A stretch of DNA of 64,000 bases from Exiguobacterium aurantiacum (lineage in GTDB: Bacteria; Bacillota; Bacilli; Exiguobacteriales; Exiguobacteriaceae): assembly GCF_024362205.1 (NCBI RefSeq), contig NZ_CP101462.1, forward strand, positions 1,578,501 through 1,642,500, written 5' to 3'. Position 1 is the stretch's first letter, and the number at the start of each line of letters is the position of its first letter. The position numbers and the translations under genes were made by a program. The notes below the pieces were generated by a model, which made no database searches, was not told where the DNA came from, and saw nothing but the letters and a program-made list of their open reading frames with translations. Shown piece by piece: positions 42,217-49,800 of this stretch.

Positions 42217-43128
42217 TTATCGTTTCATCAACCAATCGTTCAAGCGGCGGATGAGTTCGGGGTGAAGTGGCGCTTCAATGGCGTCCCGATATTCCTTATG
42301 CAACGTGAGGAGGGCGTGCGGACTCGTCCGTTCGACGAGCAAGTGGTTCATATCGTGAATGATGTGGCTGTCGACGTCCCCTTTCGTCCGAATCGAATGG
42401 ACATGCTCCGGTGGGACTTGGACGTCGCGATCACCGGTCAGGGCGAGCACCGGGACCCGCACGTGTTCGAGCCGTTCGCGGACGTCATACGACGCATGCT
42501 CGCGAATCCATTTGGCGTTGACGACTTGGCCGCGGTACTTGAAGGCGGCGACGTTCGTCCGCAGCGACCGTTCGAGCAGGTCGTCTTGACGCTGGCGAAC
42601 TTTTTTCGGCACGCCGGTCAATCGGTAAAACATGCCTTTCAGCCCCTTGACCGATCCGATTTCTTTCGCCAGCGCGTCGGCCTGATGGAGGAACATCTTC
42701 TTCGACGAGTCGTTGAACCCGGCGAGAAGGATTAGTCCGGCCGCATTCGTGTCGAGCTGGACCGCCGGGGCGATGACTGCCCCTTCGCTATGCCCGAGCA
42801 CATAGACGTCACTCACTTCAGGCTGACGTTTTATTTCATGGACGACATCGATCGCGTCCGTCAATAAATCATGCAGCCCGACTTTATTGAAGTCACCTTC
42901 CGACGCACCGATGCCTTGCTTGTCATAGCGATAGACGTTGACGCCCATCTCGAACAGCGCCTCCGCCAATTTTTTATACGTATTGAACTGGACCGGACCG
43001 ACGTTGCCGTCTCGGTCGCTCGGCCCGCTCCCGCTGAGCAAGACGACCGTCTTCCTCGGCTCGTCATGGGTCAGCCATGTACCAGCCAGTTGTCCATAAT
43101 TTGTTGTCACGTTTAGTTGTCGTTCCAT
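42217..43128 (-). CDS. Alpha/beta-hydrolase (S33-like)
   Basis: 303 aa. Oxyanion region VVLLSGSGPSDRDGN, Tyr/Asp loop YRYDKQGIGASEG, nucleophile elbow LGHSEGA with Ser114, acid in ALTGDRDVQVP and His in IHDMNHLLV. No signal peptide. Such proteins are esterases or peptidases of unknown substrate. SD AGGGGAGGCGATACG before the start. It diverges from the Zur-box operon. Confidence 0.82.
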   Translation of the reverse strand: MERQLNVTTNYGQLAGTWLTHDEPRKTVVLLSGSGPSDRDGNVGPVQFNTYKKLAEALFEMGVNVYRYDKQGIGASEGDFNKVGLHDLLTDAIDVVHEIKRQPEVSDVYVLGHSEGAVIAPAVQLDTNAAGLILLAGFNDSSKKMFLHQADALAKEIGSVKGLKGMFYRLTGVPKKVRQRQDDLLERSLRTNVAAFKYRGQVVNAKWIREHASYDVRERLEHVRVPVLALTGDRDVQVPPEHVHSIRTKGDVDSHIIHDMNHLLVERTSPHALLTLHKEYRDAIEAPLHPELIRRLNDWLMKR

Positions 43129-43288
43129 CGTATCGCCTCCCCTTTCATCATAACGGACAATCAGACGTGTTTCGAGTAAAACGAGTAGTCCATCACTCGA
43201 TTCATGTGACGACCGATGACATCATCTAACACATATCAAGTCAACTCCATATCGTAAGACCTCCTATAATCCATCAGAAAAATAGTCG

Positions 43289-43317
43289 TTGATACATCGT
43301 AATCATTACGCTATGAT
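43289..43317 (+). promoter_or_regulatory. Promoter of the metallophore-type operon
   Basis: TTGATA (43289-43294), 17-bp spacer, TATGAT (43312-43317). Zur box 1 fills the spacer, box 2 lies just downstream of the -10. Confidence 0.75.
43298..43310. promoter_or_regulatory. Zur box 1
   Basis: CGTAATCATTACG, a perfect palindrome matching the core of the Bacillus Zur site (TCGTAATNATTACGA). It covers the promoter spacer, so Zur-Zn would block the polymerase. Confidence 0.85.
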
Positions 43318-43323
43318 GTAATG

Positions 43324-43336
43324 CGTAATCATTACA
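43324..43336. promoter_or_regulatory. Zur box 2
   Basis: CGTAATCATTACA, one mismatch from a perfect palindrome, centred 26 bp from box 1 and downstream of the -10. Confidence 0.8.
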
Positions 43337-43360
43337 ATTTGAAAGAAGGATGTAGACTCT

Positions 43361-44860
43361 ATGAAATATTTCCTTGCAGTTATATGTGTAATCCCTTTCC
43401 TATTTCTATCCGCCTGCAACGACTCAAGCCAAAGCAATCAGCATTTGCATTTCGTCTATAATTTCTCGACGCAATCACTCGACCCGCATCGTGACTCTAG
43501 CTACGTGCCGCTTCGAGCCGGCGTTACCGAAACACTGTTCAAACTGAATGATAAGACGTTATCCGTCTATCCTTGGCTCGCCCGATCGTTCGAACAAGTG
43601 AATGAAACGACGTGGCGCATTTACATACGAGAAAACGTGTCGTTCCACAATGGAAAGCTGCTCGACGCACAGGCGGTCAAACGTTCACTCGACCGCTCCA
43701 TCGAAGAGAATGTCGGGTTACGTAGCGCGTTGCGCATCAAATCAATCACGTCGGAAGCATCAAGCCTCCTCATTGAGACGACCACACCATATCCAGAACT
43801 CGTCAATGAACTCGTCCATCCGAACACATCGATCATCGATGTCACGGCGGATAATGCCATCGATCAAAAACCTGTCGGGACCGGCCCTTATCACGTGACG
43901 TCGTTCCAACCTGGCTCGAACATTCAACTGGAACGACATGACGCCTACTGGGACGGACAGCCGAAACTCGATACGGTGACGTTCACGTTCAATGAAGATC
44001 CGGGCTCGCGGACGATGGCGCTCCGGTCCGGCGAAGCAGATATCGTCTATCGTCCCGAAATCGAGATGATCGACACATTAGAACAGGACGGGCTCATCGT
44101 CGATAAAGCCGAAACGTTCCGTGTCCATCAACTGACGATGAACCTGGAACGTGAACACATGCAGTCACTTGCCATGCGTCGACTCATCGACTCGCTCATC
44201 AACCGCGAGCAAATCGTTGACGGCATCTTGAACGGCTACGCCTCACCTGCTGTCGGGCCGTTCTTACCATCGTTCCCGTTTGCCCCTGCCTACCCTTCTG
44301 ATGAGGCGGAAGACATTGCCGACTTGCTTGAACAAGACGGTTATGAGCAGGTTGATGGGTTATTGACGAAAGACGGTAACCCGGTCCAGTTGAAACTGTT
44401 GACGTATAACGCCCGTCCTGATTTACCGCTCATCGCACAGTTGATTCAATCTGATGCAAAACAAGTCGGGATTACCATCGATATTCAAATGATTGACACA
44501 CCCGAAGAATATATGGCATCCGAGCGAGATTGGGACTTGGCGACGTATAGCAACTTGACCGCACCTCGCGGCGATGGCGGCTATTATTTGAACGCCACGT
44601 TCCATCCCGACGGTGCATTGAATTTCAGCGGTGTAGAAGATACGGCGCTGACACAGATGATTGACCGCTTGAATCAGACGGTCGACCGTGATCAACGCGA
44701 CCAAATGACCGAAGGGATCGCACAATATGTCGATGAGCGCGTCATCAATTCCTTCTTGGTCCACCCTTCAACAAATGTCGCTTTGAAAGACAACGTCCGT
44801 GGGTGGGTCACTGAAAAGAGTGAATATTATATGATCACAAAAGACTTGGAAGTGTTGTGA
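43361..44860 (+). CDS. ABC transporter substrate-binding lipoprotein, peptide/nickel family (CntA/NikA-like)
   Basis: 499 aa. Lipoprotein signal with lipobox LSAC and Cys19. The SBP_bac_5 fold is clear: STQSLDPHRDSSYVPLRAGVTETLF, TWRIYIRENVSFHNGKLLDAQAVKRSLDR, KPVGTGPYHVTSFQPGSNIQLERHDAYWDGQPKLD. This cluster binds oligopeptides, Ni complexes or opine metallophores. The two Zur boxes upstream argue for a Zn-metallophore or other zinc-related ligand. First gene of a six-gene operon; the permease gene starts 1 base after its stop. The ligand cannot be proven from sequence. Confidence 0.85.
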   Translation: MKYFLAVICVIPFLFLSACNDSSQSNQHLHFVYNFSTQSLDPHRDSSYVPLRAGVTETLFKLNDKTLSVYPWLARSFEQVNETTWRIYIRENVSFHNGKLLDAQAVKRSLDRSIEENVGLRSALRIKSITSEASSLLIETTTPYPELVNELVHPNTSIIDVTADNAIDQKPVGTGPYHVTSFQPGSNIQLERHDAYWDGQPKLDTVTFTFNEDPGSRTMALRSGEADIVYRPEIEMIDTLEQDGLIVDKAETFRVHQLTMNLEREHMQSLAMRRLIDSLINREQIVDGILNGYASPAVGPFLPSFPFAPAYPSDEAEDIADLLEQDGYEQVDGLLTKDGNPVQLKLLTYNARPDLPLIAQLIQSDAKQVGITIDIQMIDTPEEYMASERDWDLATYSNLTAPRGDGGYYLNATFHPDGALNFSGVEDTALTQMIDRLNQTVDRDQRDQMTEGIAQYVDERVINSFLVHPSTNVALKDNVRGWVTEKSEYYMITKDLEVL

Positions 44861-44861
44861 G

Positions 44862-45803
44862 ATGAAGCGATTCGTGGCACGTAAATCACTTGAGTGGGGA
44901 CTAGCCTTTCTAGTCTTCACTTTTTTCAGTTTCCTGCTTCTCCGTCTCGTTCCGGGGGACCCCGTCCTCTATTTACTAAAAGTCGATGAATTGAACGTCG
45001 ATGTCGACGAGATTGACCGCCTCCGCGAGGAGCTAGGGTTCACTGCTCCGGTTTGGGTCCAATACGTGAATTGGCTCAAGCAAGTTTTGCAATTGAATTT
45101 AGGAAACTCGCTCATCACGGGACAACCGGTGACTCAATTGTTTATGGACAACTATGCTGCTACGTTCGAACTTGCCGCCGGAGGGATCTTTGTGGCGATT
45201 GGGCTCGCCGTGCCGCTCGGCACCGTCAGTGCGTTCCAACCAAAGTCTGTCTCTGCCAAGCTCGCGACGGGACTGTCAATCGTCGGATCATCGGTCCCAA
45301 GCTTTTTAATCGGATTGGTCATGATGTATGTGTTCGCCGTGTCCCTTCAATGGTTTCCCGTGATGGGTCGAAACGGTTGGGACAGTCTGATCTTACCGTC
45401 TCTGACCTTAGGGATTGCCGTAGGCGGTGTCTACATCCGGCTCATCCGGTCGACCTTACTCGACGTGATAGCGTCTGATTACGTCACGATGGCGAGAGTT
45501 CGCGGAATCTGTTCCAGAACGGTATTGATTCGCTATATCGCCCGCGCAGCGTTACCGCCTGTCATCTCAATGTTCGGCGTGAGCGTGGCAAGTCTTATGG
45601 GTGGTGTCGTCGTACTCGAAGTGTTGTTCGCCTATCCCGGGGTAGGCAAATTGATGGTGGATTCTGTATTGCGGCGCGACTTCCCAGTTTTACAAGGCTA
45701 TCTGGTCTTCACAACTTGTTTAGTCGCGAGCGTCAACCTTGTGACCAATGGAATGTTACGTCTGCTCCAACCTCACCTTTACCGAAAGGATGTGTCGCGA
45801 TGA
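44862..45803 (+). CDS. ABC transporter permease, DppB/NikB/CntB type
   Basis: 313 aa. Six TM helices, N-terminal helix LAFLVFTFFSFLLLRLVPGDPV, then LREELGFTAPVWVQYVNWLKQVLQLNLGNSL (the periplasmic loop typical of this subfamily) and the EAA-type coupling loop VTMARVRGICSRTVLIRYIARAALPP. Starts directly after the binding-protein stop and overlaps the next permease by four bases, so both are made in step. Confidence 0.9.
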   Translation: MKRFVARKSLEWGLAFLVFTFFSFLLLRLVPGDPVLYLLKVDELNVDVDEIDRLREELGFTAPVWVQYVNWLKQVLQLNLGNSLITGQPVTQLFMDNYAATFELAAGGIFVAIGLAVPLGTVSAFQPKSVSAKLATGLSIVGSSVPSFLIGLVMMYVFAVSLQWFPVMGRNGWDSLILPSLTLGIAVGGVYIRLIRSTLLDVIASDYVTMARVRGICSRTVLIRYIARAALPPVISMFGVSVASLMGGVVVLEVLFAYPGVGKLMVDSVLRRDFPVLQGYLVFTTCLVASVNLVTNGMLRLLQPHLYRKDVSR

Positions 45804-46579
45804 AAAAGTACTTTTTCATCATTTGCGGATGCTTATTTTTTGCCGTGCTGTATGCGATGACCTCGAGGGCTGACCCGTTCGTGACGGATGTGACGAATCG
45901 ACTCGCCGAACCGTCGCAACAGAACCTACTCGGCACCGATCATTTAGGTCGAGACATTTTTTCGCGACTTCTTCTCGCAGGCGGGATCACGGTCGGATTG
46001 AGTACTGCCATTGTCCTCGTCACAGCGACGATTGGCGTTATATTAGGCACGATGAGCGGATTCGTCTATCGCAGATTGGAACCAATCGTCACAAAAGTGA
46101 CAGATGCGACCATCATCTTTCCCGATACCGTACTCGCCATCGTGTTCGCCGGAGTCTTAGGTCCAAGCATTCAAAGCCTTGTGCTCGCCATCAGTTTGAT
46201 TAAGTGGACGTCCTATACGAGGCTCGTGCATACGCTCGTCTTGCAAGAGAGCACGAAAAGACACGTTCTCGCTGCGCGCGTGAACGGTCTTACGAAACCG
46301 AAGATCGCCCTCCGGCACGTGCTGCCTGCCGTCTGTCCGCATATTCTCGTCGTCATGAGTCTCGACCTCGGAAAGGTCATCTTGCTCATCTCCGCCTTCT
46401 CTTTCATCGGATTGGGCGTCCAATTGCCTTTACCTGAGTGGGGCGGAATGATCAGTGAAGGACGGCATTATCTTGCAACGAACCCAATGCTCGTTTTTTG
46501 GCCGGCATTATGTATCGTGTTGACCATTATCGGGTCGACGAGACTCTCGGCAAAGTTGACACGTCATTTTCAAATTTAA
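45800..46579 (+). CDS. ABC transporter permease, DppC/NikC/CntC type
   Basis: 259 aa. N-terminal TM, then LLGTDHLGRDIFSRLLLAGG, the signature of the C-type permease, and the coupling loop HVLAARVNGLTKPKIALRHVLPAV. The ATG at 45800 overlaps the previous stop (ATGA). Shorter N-terminus than many homologues, otherwise complete. Confidence 0.9.
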   Translation: MKKYFFIICGCLFFAVLYAMTSRADPFVTDVTNRLAEPSQQNLLGTDHLGRDIFSRLLLAGGITVGLSTAIVLVTATIGVILGTMSGFVYRRLEPIVTKVTDATIIFPDTVLAIVFAGVLGPSIQSLVLAISLIKWTSYTRLVHTLVLQESTKRHVLAARVNGLTKPKIALRHVLPAVCPHILVVMSLDLGKVILLISAFSFIGLGVQLPLPEWGGMISEGRHYLATNPMLVFWPALCIVLTIIGSTRLSAKLTRHFQI

Positions 46580-46596
46580 GAAGTAGGAGGAAACGT

Positions 46597-47367
46597 ATGT
46601 TACTCATCGATCACCTTTCCATCAAGCAAGGCGAGCGTTTACTTCTACAAGACGTCTCCCTCGCCATCGAACGAAACGAATGGGTCTGCCTCGTTGGCGC
46701 AAGCGGGAGCGGCAAATCGCTTCTCGTCAAATCGATTCTGCAGATGCTTCCAGCCACGCTTCAGTCGACCGGGTCGATTTTTTGGAACGACCAAGAGATC
46801 GAAGCGGCTAGTAACACGTGTTCAATTTACGGATGCGAGATTGGCTATATCCCACAACAGTATACGACGTCGTTCGCCCCGTTCTTGACGATGGATGCGC
46901 ATATTCGAGATTTGTTCGCCAGTCATGACCAGGCGTACGACGAAGACCGAATCCGTGCCATCATGGCCGAAGTTCATTTATCGGAAGTACTATTGTCTCG
47001 CTATCCGGGCGAGCTGAGCGGCGGTCAGTTGCAGCGGTTTTGCCTGTTGCTCGCGAGTATTCTTCAGCCGAAGCTCATCATCGCAGACGAAATCACGAAC
47101 GCGCTCGACGTATTGACGGCTCGGCAGGTCACCGAATGGTTGAAGGCGATGATCGGGCAAACGTCGAGCATGCTGTGGGTCACCCATGACTTGGCCGAGG
47201 CGATGACCTATGCCAACCACATTCTCGTCATGAAAGACGGACGCATCGTCGACGCAGGAGACCGCGAACACCTACTCACCTCGACGGACCCGTACACCAA
47301 ATCCTTACTTCAGGCGGCACCAGTTTTAAAACGGAAGGATCGACTCGAACATGTTATTACACGTTAA
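46597..47367 (+). CDS. ABC transporter ATP-binding protein, DppD/NikD/CntD type
   Basis: 256 aa. Walker A GASGSGKSLL, signature ELSGGQLQRF, Walker B LIIADEITNALD, H-loop WVTHDLAE. The ATG at 46597 follows GTAGGAGGAAACGT; a 33-codon extension into the permease gene is rejected. The usual 'EPT' after Walker B is EIT here, but the catalytic Glu is kept. Overlaps the next ATPase gene by 17 bases. Confidence 0.9.
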   Translation: MLLIDHLSIKQGERLLLQDVSLAIERNEWVCLVGASGSGKSLLVKSILQMLPATLQSTGSIFWNDQEIEAASNTCSIYGCEIGYIPQQYTTSFAPFLTMDAHIRDLFASHDQAYDEDRIRAIMAEVHLSEVLLSRYPGELSGGQLQRFCLLLASILQPKLIIADEITNALDVLTARQVTEWLKAMIGQTSSMLWVTHDLAEAMTYANHILVMKDGRIVDAGDREHLLTSTDPYTKSLLQAAPVLKRKDRLEHVITR

Positions 47368-48121
47368 AAACGTCTCGAAGAACTATAATGACCAGCCCGT
47401 GCTACGTGACGTGACGTTCACGGTTCAGGCTGGCGAATCGGTCGGTTTGATTGGGGCGAGCGGAAGTGGGAAGAGCACATTGTCCCGATGTATTCTCGGA
47501 CTGGAGTCAATCGATGCGGGCGAGATTCGCTTGCGTGACCTGTCTTGGCAGACCGCTTCACGTAAAGAAATCAAGTCAATGAGGCAACGCGTTCAAGCCG
47601 TGTTTCAAGATAGCTCCGAGTCATTCAATCCGCGATGGACGCTAACAGACTCAATTTTGGAGCCGCTTCGTCATTTCCGAATGATTGAACCGAGTGAAGA
47701 AGCGACCAAGTTGGCCCATTTATGTGATATCGTGCAACTTCCACACGCATGCATGACTTCGTATCCACGAGAGTTGAGTGGAGGACAAAAGCAACGGGCC
47801 GCCATCGCCAGGTCACTTAGCCTCAATCCTCAACTCGTTCTGTTAGACGAAGCGACTACAGCGCTCGACACGCTCACCCAACATCATATCGTCGAGATGC
47901 TACAGTCCTATCATCGCGACCAATCCACGGCGTTTTTAATCATCTCTCACGATTTATCGGTCGTGTCTAAATTGTGTGACCGTATCCTCGTCTTGTCCGA
48001 AGGGATGATTGTTGATGCGTTCCATTGCCATGAATTATTCGACGGTTCGCGTCACCCTTACACGATTGAACTGCGTGACGCCTTCGTCGAGAAAGGTCGT
48101 TTTTTGAATGGTCTCAACTAA
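47351..48121 (+). CDS. ABC transporter ATP-binding protein, DppF/NikE/CntF type
   Basis: 256 aa. Walker A GASGSGKSTL, signature ELSGGQKQRAAIARSL, Walker B LVLLDEATTALD, H-loop ISHDLSV. Forms the heterodimeric motor with the preceding ATPase. Overlaps the MATE gene by 14 bases, so all six genes from 43361 are tightly coupled. Confidence 0.9.
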   Translation: MLLHVKNVSKNYNDQPVLRDVTFTVQAGESVGLIGASGSGKSTLSRCILGLESIDAGEIRLRDLSWQTASRKEIKSMRQRVQAVFQDSSESFNPRWTLTDSILEPLRHFRMIEPSEEATKLAHLCDIVQLPHACMTSYPRELSGGQKQRAAIARSLSLNPQLVLLDEATTALDTLTQHHIVEMLQSYHRDQSTAFLIISHDLSVVSKLCDRILVLSEGMIVDAFHCHELFDGSRHPYTIELRDAFVEKGRFLNGLN

Positions 48122-49421
48122 ATCATTTTGGCTCATCGCTTATCCGCTCGTGCTCGCCGGTTTCTCGACCCCGTTGCTTGGTGTTGTCGATACAATCGTC
48201 ATTGCGAACACGGGTCAATTGACCGCGATTGGTGCGGTCGCCATCGGCGCAGTCGTATTCAACACGCTCTATTGGCTATTCGGGTTTTTAAAAATCAGCA
48301 CGAGTGGTTTCACGGCGCAAGCACTCGGGAAAAATGATTCGATACTCGTTCAGATGAGCTTGTTCCGTCCGCTCGTCATCGCGTTTGTCGTCGGAATCAG
48401 TTTTCTCTTGCTGCTCATCCCGATTCGTGAAACGGCAATCCATCTTTTTGTGACTGATTCGTCCATGGCCGACTCCGTTCGGACGTACATCACGACACGA
48501 CTCTATGCCGCTCCATTCGTGCTTGGCACATACGTCCTCCTCGGCTGGCTGATTGGACATGGGAGCGTGCGGACCGCCTTGGTCATCCAAGTCGGGGGCA
48601 ACCTCCTGAACATCCTCTTAGACGTATGGTTCATCCATCTGTTCGAGAACCCGGTTGCCGGGATTGCTCTTGCGACAAGTTTGTCAGAAGTGATGACGTT
48701 CGGATTGGGATGGCTGTTCGTACAAGGGCGCATCATGTTTTCTTCACAAAATGCGCGTGACTTGATGAACGCTGGCTCTTACATCACCTATTTGACCGTC
48801 AACCGTGACTTGTTCATCCGCACCATTTTCTTGCTACTCATGACAGGCTGGTTCACTTCACTCGGTGCCAGACAAGGCGTCGAGACGTTGAGCGCGAATT
48901 CCATCTTGTTCCAATTGCAGTACTTAATCGCCTATTGGTTCAGTGGCATCGGACAAGCATCCACTGTCTTGACCGGTCGTGCGATTGGACAGAAATCGAA
49001 AGATGCCTATCGCCTCACGGTCCACATCGGTTTTCGTTTTTTGATCTGGTCAACGATTGGCATCACCATATTGCTGTCGGCGGGACAGAATGGAATCATT
49101 CGGATTTTTACCGAGAATGCGACGCTTCGTTCGACGATTGAGTCGTACTATATGTGGATTCTGATTTATCCGCTCGTCGCAGGATTGGCCATGTTGTATG
49201 AAGGTATCTTTGCCGGAATCGGAGACGCTCGGCCCGTTCGGAATTCGCTCATCTATGCGTTCACTGTCTTTGCAATCGTAATCATATTGCTCGTCCCAGC
49301 TATCGGAAACCATGGGATTTGGATAGCTTTCCTGTGCTTCAGTCTCACTCGGTCAATCTCACTGGTTATGAGTGAACGCAGAAAACGTATCCATCTTTTT
49401 TCTTCGTCTCGCCTTTCTTGA
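48108..49421 (+). CDS. MATE-family efflux transporter in the Zur-box operon
   Basis: 437 aa, twelve TM helices. MATE features: PLLGVVDTIVIANTG near the N-terminus, and the internal repeat SANSILFQLQYLIAYWFSGIGQASTVLTGRAIGQKS. DinF-like subgroup. MATE pumps move organic cations using Na+ or H+. Here the gene overlaps the importer ATPase gene, so it is made together with a Zur-controlled importer. A reasonable reading is that it exports the free metallophore or a toxic metal complex, as CntE (an MFS protein) does in staphylococci; this is inference. SD in the upstream gene (AAAGGTCG). Confidence 0.88.
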   Translation: MVSTKSFWLIAYPLVLAGFSTPLLGVVDTIVIANTGQLTAIGAVAIGAVVFNTLYWLFGFLKISTSGFTAQALGKNDSILVQMSLFRPLVIAFVVGISFLLLLIPIRETAIHLFVTDSSMADSVRTYITTRLYAAPFVLGTYVLLGWLIGHGSVRTALVIQVGGNLLNILLDVWFIHLFENPVAGIALATSLSEVMTFGLGWLFVQGRIMFSSQNARDLMNAGSYITYLTVNRDLFIRTIFLLLMTGWFTSLGARQGVETLSANSILFQLQYLIAYWFSGIGQASTVLTGRAIGQKSKDAYRLTVHIGFRFLIWSTIGITILLSAGQNGIIRIFTENATLRSTIESYYMWILIYPLVAGLAMLYEGIFAGIGDARPVRNSLIYAFTVFAIVIILLVPAIGNHGIWIAFLCFSLTRSISLVMSERRKRIHLFSSSRLS

Positions 49422-49479
49422 AAATGGTATGATTACAAAAGAATTAAAATAATGTATTAGAAGACGGTTGGTGCCACAT

Positions 49480-49761
49480 ATGAATCAAGTTTATCCGAAT
49501 CAACAGCGAACGAAAAAACGCTACTTATACGCTTTTCTCCTCTTGGCCCTGTTCAATACAGTACTACATGCATATGATACCGGATCTGTCGCATCCTCCC
49601 CGTTCCAACTTGTCGGCGGTCTCGTTTTCTATACAACTCTTCTCTATTTTGGGTTAAAAGAAATAAGGTGGGCCGAAATCGCCATCAAGTTTGTCGTCTG
49701 GTTAAACGTCATCGTTTTATTCATCATCCTCTTGTTCATGGGACTCTCCCTCTTTGCATGA
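49480..49761 (+). CDS. Hypothetical small membrane protein
   Basis: 93 aa from ATG 49480 (TTG 49468 and GTG 49471 are alternatives; none has a strong SD). Three hydrophobic helices (about 17-33, 43-58 and 70-92) with a basic N-terminus (NQQRTKKRYLY). Lies 58 bases after the MATE stop and could be a weak read-through member of that operon, or independent. No family recognised. Confidence 0.6.
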   Translation: MNQVYPNQQRTKKRYLYAFLLLALFNTVLHAYDTGSVASSPFQLVGGLVFYTTLLYFGLKEIRWAEIAIKFVVWLNVIVLFIILLFMGLSLFA

Positions 49762-49794
49762 AAAAGGCGGCCACTCGTTTGAGTGGTCGCCTTT
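49761..49794. terminator. Bidirectional terminator
   Basis: AAAAAGGCG.CCACTC / GAGTGG.CGCCTTT hairpin between convergent genes. Confidence 0.88.
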
Positions 49795-49800
49795 CGTTGC

